A DNA stretch of 7,455 nt from Candidatus Moraniibacteriota bacterium. GTDB taxonomy: Bacteria; Patescibacteriota; Minisyncoccia; Moranbacterales; UBA2206. Made by a program: the position numbers and the translations under genes. Numbering within the stretch: the stretch's first letter is position 1; each line of letters opens with the position of its first letter. The notes under the pieces were generated by a model. The model ran no database searches. It worked only from the letters and a program-made list of their open reading frames with translations, and was not told where the DNA came from. Below are positions 1 through 4,593 of this stretch, in pieces. The stretch spans positions 1 through 7,455 of the forward strand of contig JAPLXF010000033.1 in assembly GCA_026396205.1 (NCBI GenBank), written 5' to 3'.

Positions 1-2
1 TA

Positions 3-368
3 GGAGTAATCGGTTTTTCCATTTTTCTGATTAATGACCGGGAATTGTTTTTTCAGAAGAGGGAAAAAGAAAAAAACCAGAAAAAATTGCAAAAAACTTC
101 CAAGGATCTTTTGGAAACCTATAATTATATTGGAGAGGTTAACCGCAAAGTGGATATTTTAATGGCAATTGCACTGGGTCTGGCTGATCGGTCGGAAATT
201 ACCAAAAGCAAGGAAAAAGAAATTTACAGCAATATTCTGGAAGCCGCCAAGTCGCTTTTGAAAGCGCGCCATATTTCACTACGCTTTTTCAATTTAACCA
301 ATGGGAAAAACGAAAAAGTAATCACGCTGGACGGTAACAACAAACACACTTATATTAGCAACGAGTAA
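3..368 (+). CDS. GAF-like sensor protein, 5'-truncated by the window and cut short by an in-frame TAA
   Basis: The frame is open from the left edge, so the start lies outside the window; an internal TTG at 45 is not a convincing start. The visible product begins with a short hydrophobic stretch (GVIGFSIFLI) that may be the end of a membrane helix. A highly charged, Lys/Glu/Gln-rich segment follows that looks like a coiled coil, then an alpha/beta segment (about residues 65-120 of the visible part) resembling the first half of a GAF domain. The frame ends at TAA 366-368, and clear coding sequence continues in the same frame after it. This suggests a membrane-tethered sensory or regulatory protein. 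The GAF call is by pattern only; no ligand residues or output domain can be seen. Confidence 0.55.
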   Translation, partial: GVIGFSIFLINDRELFFQKREKEKNQKKLQKTSKDLLETYNYIGEVNRKVDILMAIALGLADRSEITKSKEKEIYSNILEAAKSLLKARHISLRFFNLTNGKNEKVITLDGNNKHTYISNE

Positions 369-590
369 TTGAAAGCCGTGCCCGAAAATGTCTATATTCA
401 AACCGATGAAGATTTCTTGGTAGCCCTCTCTTCTAAAAATATAAATTCAATCAGAGGCTGCCTGATTTTAAGTGAATATGACAAAACCTACAGTGAGGAT
501 TCAAAAAATCTGGAAATTCTGAAATTTATGGCTTCCCAGTCGTTATTCCTTTACTGTTATATGGCCAAATGCGAAAAGGAAACCAAGTAA
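369..590 (+). pseudogene. Second half of the GAF-like domain, separated by the in-frame stop
   Basis: This stretch is in exactly the same frame as the preceding segment and begins with TTG directly after the TAA. It encodes 73 residues, including GCLILSEYDKTYSEDSKNLE and then a helix (ILKFMASQSLFLYCYM), which is how the C-terminal half of a GAF domain usually looks. I see no Shine-Dalgarno sequence before the TTG, so re-initiation is not well supported. The simplest reading is one gene (open from the left edge to 590) inactivated by a single substitution creating TAA, or an assembly or sequencing error at 366-368. A genuine split protein or stop readthrough is possible but less likely. The stop at 588-590 lies 26 nt before groES. 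Confidence 0.5.
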
Positions 591-616
591 TTCAACTAAT
601 TTTTTCTGAAATAAAT

Positions 617-892
617 ATGAAGAAAGAAAATATCCAGCCGCTCGGTGAAAATATTCTCGTGAAGCCAATGGAAGCGGAAACCAAGACTAAGTCGGGAATC
701 GTTATTCCGGAAACGGCCAAGGAAGACCGCCCGCAGCAGGGGAAAGTGATGGCTGTCGGGGACGACAAGAAAATTAAAGTCAAAAAAGGCCAGATAGTCA
801 TCTTTGCCAAATACGGCGGAACGGAAATCAAAGTCGCCGGCCAAGAATATCTGATTGTCAAAAATGAAGATATCCTGGCGGTGGTTAAATAA
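617..892 (+). CDS. groES: Co-chaperonin GroES (Hsp10)
   Basis: This is a 91-residue Hsp10 protein, the heptameric lid that closes the GroEL folding chamber in the cytoplasm. It has the N-terminal strand (IQPLGENILVKP), the GroEL-binding mobile loop with its hydrophobic GIVIP at residues 27-31, the GKVMAVG strand and the C-terminal YLIVKNEDILAVV block. The segment between AVG and VKKG is about 8 residues shorter than in E. coli GroES, so the roof beta-hairpin appears trimmed. I chose ATG 617 because family homology starts there. An in-frame ATG at 569 would add 16 unconserved residues and overlap the upstream frame. There is no Shine-Dalgarno sequence. No groEL follows: a terminator comes directly after, so groEL must lie elsewhere. 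Confidence 0.95.
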   Translation: MKKENIQPLGENILVKPMEAETKTKSGIVIPETAKEDRPQQGKVMAVGDDKKIKVKKGQIVIFAKYGGTEIKVAGQEYLIVKNEDILAVVK

Positions 893-912
893 AACTGAAT
901 AAATAGATGTTT

Positions 913-940
913 AAAAACTTCCTTACGAGGAAGTTTTTTT
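913..940 (+). terminator. Intrinsic terminator after groES
   Basis: A perfect 10-bp stem (AAAAACTTCC, 913-922, with GGAAGTTTTT, 929-938) encloses the six-base loop TTACGA, and the T run extends to 940. The inner T-A pair would leave a TACG tetraloop. It lies 20 nt after the groES stop and just before the next promoter, so it insulates groES from the downstream orphan gene. The A-rich 5' arm means it could also work on the opposite strand. Confidence 0.85.
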
Positions 941-947
941 CAACCAC

Positions 948-976
948 TTGACTTTTTCTTAACTTTCTGATACACT
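948..976 (+). promoter_or_regulatory. Near-consensus sigma-70 promoter of the 387-residue orphan gene
   Basis: The -35 box TTGACT (948-953) and -10 box TACACT (971-976) are separated by exactly 17 bp, matching 5/6 and 4/6 consensus positions. Transcription should start near 982-984, giving an untranslated leader of about 88 nt. It sits immediately after the groES terminator, as expected for a separately transcribed gene. Confidence 0.75.
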
Positions 977-985
977 AACCTGATG

Positions 986-1021
986 CTTTTTTAAGGGAAA
1001 AAAGGTAGTAGTTAGGCCTTT
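986..1021 (+). other. Leader with two mutually exclusive weak hairpins
   Basis: In the 5' leader of the orphan gene, CTTTTTT (986-992) can pair with AAAAAAG (998-1004) around AAGGG. Alternatively AAAGG (1001-1005) can pair with CCTTT (1017-1021). The two share the A-rich strand, so only one can form. Both are weak and match no riboswitch class that I recognise; the entry only records what the leader contains. Confidence 0.25.
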
Positions 1022-1057
1022 AAAAATTACATAAAAACAACCAATAACAACTTTTGC

Positions 1058-1063
1058 AGGAGG
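1058..1063 (+). promoter_or_regulatory. Strong Shine-Dalgarno sequence AGGAGG
   Basis: A full AGGAGG lies 7 nt before ATG 1071 and fixes that start. None of the other starts visible in the window has a recognisable Shine-Dalgarno sequence, so this gene stands out in its translation signal. Confidence 0.85.
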
Positions 1064-1070
1064 AAGGAAT

Positions 1071-2234
1071 ATGATTATCATAATAAGTTGTGTAATAACC
1101 TTGGCAATTATTGTATTTTTTTGGTGGCTGAATCGAAATGCCGTATTTGCCAGATTTCAAGCTTTTGAATATCTGGTATACAAGTTTGCTTTCCATAATT
1201 CTGTAAAGGAAGCATATCTAACTGGAAAATGGGCAGAAAAAATAGCAGCGAGGCTGGATAATAACTGCTTCTATGTTAACACGCTGATTAAAAATATGTC
1301 CCATGATCCTGCCCAATATGATAACCTTAAAGATGCCTTCGTGTCAGCCATCAGAAGGTTGGATATAAAATCCTTAGACTCAACTTACCGATTATGCAAC
1401 GAAAGAGGATTTGCCATATCCGCATTGCTTATTCGGCCGGTAGCTAACAAAGATATGCAGAAAAAGTTTCCGGCTTATTTCAATGGCGATTTTGATTTCA
1501 GTATCATTTTTTTTGAAGAAATCGTAAAGCCGGTTGCCATGGAAATGCTTAACAAATTTTCATCCATTTCGAAGCTGGAGGAAATAAGAAAGCAGATTGT
1601 CGAAAGCTTACACCCGCTCGTTGACGAGCGGGAAATAGAGATTCTCAAGGAGACAGACATCGATTTAAAAGAGATGCTTGAGCTATTATCGCAGTTAAAG
1701 GTCGGTACTGTACCGCACGGTTATTACCTGGAATTCATAGTCGGTGTTGCAGAAATGTACATTGCCGAATGGCGAAAAGAGACGCTATTAACCTGCCTGA
1801 ATGATTATTATAAGACTGGGCCTGATATGTCTTGTGAGGGAGTCAAATTTATTCTGGAAAAAGTCGTTCCTACCCTTGATAAAAAAGGGATTGATAATTG
1901 GATGCTAAAATTCGCGGCCAATCAGGAGTTCCTGGAGATTTTCGCTAAAAGAATCCGCGAACTCTACGCAGAAGCGGAAATTGAGGAGCTGGCGGCAAAG
2001 TGGAATTTGCATAAGGGAACCCCGAGTCCATATCTGTCGGCGGTAAAAAAAATAGAAGATATCTTCGATGAGCTGATGAAAGACTGGCTTGTTGTTATGC
2101 CGCTGGATAAATTCGAGGTAGCGTTAGACGTAATTCCGCTGGATTCAAGTGCATGGAAAAATCTTGCTGCTATTATTTGCTCATCAATAATAGATGGCAT
2201 GGTAGAATTAAAAATTGTCGATAAATCAGCCTGA
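1071..2234 (+). CDS. Membrane-anchored orphan protein, function unknown
   Basis: I do not recognise this 387-residue protein. It opens with one hydrophobic helix (about residues 1-20, MIIIISCVITLAIIVFFWWL) followed by Asn/Arg, which predicts an N-terminal anchor with the rest in the cytoplasm by the positive-inside rule. The remainder looks almost entirely alpha-helical, with many amphipathic Glu/Lys-rich segments (for example 160-215 and 285-350). I see no nucleotide-binding, metal-binding or protease motif and no clear internal repeat. The start is fixed by AGGAGG 7 nt upstream, and the gene has its own promoter and terminators, so it is a self-contained unit. A 20-bp GC-rich palindrome lies inside it at 1613-1632 and encodes PLVDER. 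A membrane-tethered helical scaffold is a guess only. Confidence 0.75.
   Translation: MIIIISCVITLAIIVFFWWLNRNAVFARFQAFEYLVYKFAFHNSVKEAYLTGKWAEKIAARLDNNCFYVNTLIKNMSHDPAQYDNLKDAFVSAIRRLDIKSLDSTYRLCNERGFAISALLIRPVANKDMQKKFPAYFNGDFDFSIIFFEEIVKPVAMEMLNKFSSISKLEEIRKQIVESLHPLVDEREIEILKETDIDLKEMLELLSQLKVGTVPHGYYLEFIVGVAEMYIAEWRKETLLTCLNDYYKTGPDMSCEGVKFILEKVVPTLDKKGIDNWMLKFAANQEFLEIFAKRIRELYAEAEIEELAAKWNLHKGTPSPYLSAVKKIEDIFDELMKDWLVVMPLDKFEVALDVIPLDSSAWKNLAAIICSSIIDGMVELKIVDKSA
1613..1632. repeat. Intragenic GC-rich palindrome
   Basis: CCCGCTCG (1613-1620) and CGAGCGGG (1625-1632) form a perfect 8-bp inverted repeat around TTGA, in an otherwise AT-rich gene. It is translated in frame, with no stop. 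It resembles in character the palindromes inside priA. Confidence 0.7.
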
Positions 2235-2288
2235 AATAACTTTCAGCCAAAACACGGGAGCGGACATTAAATTGTCTCTCCCGTTTTT
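2231..2288 (+). terminator. Double hairpin terminator after the orphan gene
   Basis: A first small hairpin (CTGAAA, TAAC loop, TTTCAG, 2231-2246) overlaps the TGA stop. The main one pairs ACGGGAG (2254-2260) with CTCCCGT (2278-2284), has an inner GACA/TGTC stem (2263-2266 with 2273-2276), and is followed by a T run 2284-2288. Genes converge here, so the stem may also help stop the opposite-strand operon, although the U tract in that direction is poor. Confidence 0.75.
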
Positions 2289-2292
2289 ATTT

Positions 2293-2345
2293 ATCCCGTG
2301 AAATCTTGCGAAGCAAGAAGAAGCGAAAGCGTATTTCACTGGGAT
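2293..2345. repeat. Three-way-junction palindrome at the 3' end of the rhodanese-like gene
   Basis: An outer stem pairs ATCCCGTGAAAT (2293-2304) with 2333-2345 with one bulged T (2340). Inside are CTTGC-GAA-GCAAG (2305-2317) and GC-GAAA-GC (2323-2330). The cores GCGAAGC and GCGAAAGC are known unusually stable DNA mini-hairpins. The structure reaches the TAA stop of the rhodanese-like gene on the - strand and could protect or end that transcript, but no T run follows it. Confidence 0.6.
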
Positions 2346-3160
2346 TATTTTACTATTTCAAAGCCCTTTTGTTTCCAAACATCAAAGCCGTCGGCAAGCG
2401 ACTGGACATTGAAAAATCCCAAATCAGAGAGACGCACGGCGGCTTGGAATGCCCAGAGACCGTCGTTGTCATAAACGACGATTTTTTTGCCCAGCGGAAC
2501 TTCGCTTTTTCTTTGCTCAATTTCATCCAGAAAAATATTGGTGGCCCCTTTCAAATGGCCGTCGGCGAAAGTAGCCGGCCGGCGGACATCGATAATGGCC
2601 AGATTTTGATCGCTCGCCATCAGTTCTTTAAGAGGGTCGCTTTTGATATAGGTAACCTTGGCTTGGTCGGCGAAAGAATTGGGATCGCCGGCGGAAATCG
2701 TCGGTTGAAAACTAGTTTTCCAGCCGGCAAAACCTCCAGCCAGATAAAAGATATTGTTGAATCCTTGCGCGGGCAAAAGTTCATTGATAAGCTGCGGGTC
2801 GGTGTCTTCACTGCTATCGACAAGCACATAAGTTTTTGATTTATTTAGTCCAGCCAGTCCCGCGCCCAATTGGGACAGGGGAATATTTCGGGAACCAATA
2901 ATATGCTCGGCGGCAAATTCATCGTTACTACGTACATCAATAATGGTAATATCTTCCTTGTTTATGATTCTTCGCGACAATTCGCCGGCCTCCATCAGCT
3001 TATCTTTTTTAATTGCCGTGTTTTGGTCTTCCGCTGTTGATGGAGTTTCAACTGGGTTGCTCTTAGTTTTTAAGCTGCGGATAACCGTAATGGAAACAAC
3101 TACAAAAATCAGAAAGACTCCGATAATTAAAGCTTTGCTATTGCTGCGATTTTGATCCAT
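2345..3160 (-). CDS. Membrane-anchored tandem rhodanese-like protein lacking catalytic cysteines
   Basis: This 271-residue protein has one N-terminal transmembrane helix (about 9-29), a polar linker, and two rhodanese-like domains (about 55-150 and 170-268). Each domain has the hallmark IIDVR strand (73-77 and 189-193) and an ending of the AGGFAGWK / ADGFDVWK type. In active rhodaneses a cysteine sits in the loop after the VVYC-like strand. Here the loops read VLVDSSEDTD (112-121) and VVYDNDGLWA (228-237), and there is no cysteine in the whole protein. It therefore cannot carry a persulfide and is more likely a binding or scaffolding module, probably outside the membrane given the Lys/Arg balance, though topology is uncertain. 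It is the last gene of the operon, 4 nt after fmt, with no Shine-Dalgarno sequence. Confidence 0.85.
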   Translation of the reverse strand: MDQNRSNSKALIIGVFLIFVVVSITVIRSLKTKSNPVETPSTAEDQNTAIKKDKLMEAGELSRRIINKEDITIIDVRSNDEFAAEHIIGSRNIPLSQLGAGLAGLNKSKTYVLVDSSEDTDPQLINELLPAQGFNNIFYLAGGFAGWKTSFQPTISAGDPNSFADQAKVTYIKSDPLKELMASDQNLAIIDVRRPATFADGHLKGATNIFLDEIEQRKSEVPLGKKIVVYDNDGLWAFQAAVRLSDLGFFNVQSLADGFDVWKQKGFEIVK

Positions 3161-3164
3161 GGTT

Positions 3165-4118
3165 TTATTTTAAGATTGATCCGACGAATGTTTTTTGTCC
3201 ATTAATGAATTCGCATATAGACATTTCCAGCTTGCCTTCCGGCTGGACTTTTTCCGGAAAAATTATTCCCCGGCCAGTTTTTATTCCGATTCGGCTGTCT
3301 ATTTTTATTACTTCGCCAATGTGAAAATTTTCATCCAAATCATCTTTTATTAAATTGATCTTATTAATTTTGAGGCGCAGCGATTGGCCGTTTTTTTCCC
3401 AGAAAGTAAAAATTCCCGGCCAAGGCTGAAGCGCTCGGAATTTGTTGAAAATAGTTTCCGCGTCTTCGCTCCAGACAATATGCCCGTCTTCCCGTTCAAC
3501 TAGCTGGCAAAGCGTAGCTAAAGAATTATCTTGAGGCTCGGCTTTTATTTTTCCGGCAATCCATTTGGGCAAAGTTTCTATCAGTAGTTCGCTCCCGATT
3601 TTAGCTAGGTGCTCGGAAAGTTCCAAAGCAGTTTCTTTTCCTCCAATTCGAATTTTTCTCTGGGAAATTATTTCTCCGGTATCTACGCCTTTGTCCATTA
3701 GCATTATGGTAATGCCGGTTTCTTTTTCTCCGGCCAAAATGGCGTTCTGAATAGGGGAAGGTCCGCGGAATTTCGGCAATAATGAAGCGTGGACATTCAG
3801 ACTGCCGAAGCGGGGGATAATGAGCAGTTTTTCCGGCAATATCTTGCCGTAAGCCGCCACAATAATAAGGTCGGGATTTTGGCTTTCAACTTCCCGGATA
3901 ATTTCTTCGTCAATTTTATAGGGCATGGCAATCGGCAGATTATTTTTTTCTGCCAGCAGATGAACCCGGCTTTTTTGCAAAATATGTCGGCGGCCGACTT
4001 TTTTTGGCGGCTGGGTAAAAACAGAAAGAATAATAAATTTTTCTTCAATCAAAGAAGATAAAATTGTTTCCGCAAAAGCGGAAGTTCCCATAAAAATTAT
4101 TTTAGTTTTGCTGTTCAT
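3165..4118 (-). CDS. fmt: Methionyl-tRNA formyltransferase
   Basis: This is a 317-residue cytoplasmic enzyme that transfers a formyl group from 10-formyl-tetrahydrofolate to Met-tRNAfMet, making the bacterial initiator. The N-terminal Rossmann-like domain begins KIIFMGTSAFAE. The signature LNVHASLLPKFRGPSPIQ (107-124) carries the catalytic Asn108 and His110, and MDKGVDTGEI supplies catalytic Asp146. The C-terminal tRNA-binding domain is introduced by EDGHIVW and RALQPWPG (228-235). The length is normal for the family. It lies 13 nt after def, matching the widespread def-fmt pairing in which formylation and deformylation are co-expressed. No Shine-Dalgarno sequence is visible, so translation probably depends on the operon message. 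Confidence 0.96.
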   Translation of the reverse strand: MNSKTKIIFMGTSAFAETILSSLIEEKFIILSVFTQPPKKVGRRHILQKSRVHLLAEKNNLPIAMPYKIDEEIIREVESQNPDLIIVAAYGKILPEKLLIIPRFGSLNVHASLLPKFRGPSPIQNAILAGEKETGITIMLMDKGVDTGEIISQRKIRIGGKETALELSEHLAKIGSELLIETLPKWIAGKIKAEPQDNSLATLCQLVEREDGHIVWSEDAETIFNKFRALQPWPGIFTFWEKNGQSLRLKINKINLIKDDLDENFHIGEVIKIDSRIGIKTGRGIIFPEKVQPEGKLEMSICEFINGQKTFVGSILK

Positions 4119-4131
4119 TTTTATTTATAGA

Positions 4132-4593
4132 CTATTTATTATTTTTTCGAGCGTTGGCTTCTTTACTGATAAAAAGTATTCCATCCAGATGGTCGATTTC
4201 GTGCTGAAAGGCGCGGGAAAGAATTCCTTCGGCCGATATGATAATTTCTTGGCCATTTCTATCCAGTGCTTGCACCTTGACTTTTTTATTCCGTTTGACA
4301 GGAATAAATTTTCCCGGAAAAGAAAGGCAGCCTTCCTCGCAAATTTCCTTGCTCCATGATTTGGATTTAATTTTGGGATTTATCAGAATATAAGTCTTGC
4401 CATCCAGCCGGATAATGCAAAGCCTGACTGAACTGCCGACTTGCGGCGCGGCCAACCCTAGCCCATTATTGATTTTCAACGTTTCCAGCATGTCAAAAAT
4501 AAGCTCCTTGATTTCAGGGCTTTGGGGATCTTTTATTTTTTCCGATTTTTTTTTCAAAATCGGATTGGGATAAGTAATAATAGGCAGAATCAT
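4132..4593 (-). CDS. def: Peptide deformylase
   Basis: This 153-residue metalloenzyme removes the formyl group from nascent proteins, undoing what Fmt adds. All three family motifs are intact: GLGLAAPQ (44-51), EGCLS (87-91) and HEIDH (131-135). The metal ligands are Cys89, His131 and His135, and Glu132 is the catalytic base. It is somewhat shorter than the E. coli enzyme and lacks a long C-terminal tail. Its ATG overlaps the priA stop as ATGA (4590-4593), which suggests translational coupling, and fmt follows 13 nt later. Confidence 0.96.
   Translation of the reverse strand: MILPIITYPNPILKKKSEKIKDPQSPEIKELIFDMLETLKINNGLGLAAPQVGSSVRLCIIRLDGKTYILINPKIKSKSWSKEICEEGCLSFPGKFIPVKRNKKVKVQALDRNGQEIIISAEGILSRAFQHEIDHLDGILFISKEANARKNNK

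Noticed and set aside
1..590. Alternative genetic code explaining the in-frame stop
   Set aside because: The stop is TAA, which also ends groES, fmt and the rhodanese gene normally; TGA also ends several genes, so no recoding is indicated.
569..616. Longer groES start at ATG 569
   Set aside because: The extra 16 residues are unlike any GroES N-terminus and overlap the upstream frame; homology starts at ATG 617.
2461..2480. Inverted repeat CGTCGTT/AACGACG in the rhodanese gene
   Set aside because: It falls on the second active-site loop and adds no residues; it arises from the codons of IVV and NDG and looks coincidental.
3789..4061. Opposite-strand open frames across fmt, def, priA, groES and the orphan gene
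   Set aside because: They lie wholly within well-supported genes, have low-complexity Phe/Ser-rich products and no family resemblance.
4068..4083. Hairpin TTCCGC-AAAA-GCGGAA inside fmt as another inserted palindrome
   Set aside because: It encodes the conserved TSAFAETI segment near the Fmt N-terminus, with no extra residues relative to the family, so it is probably chance.
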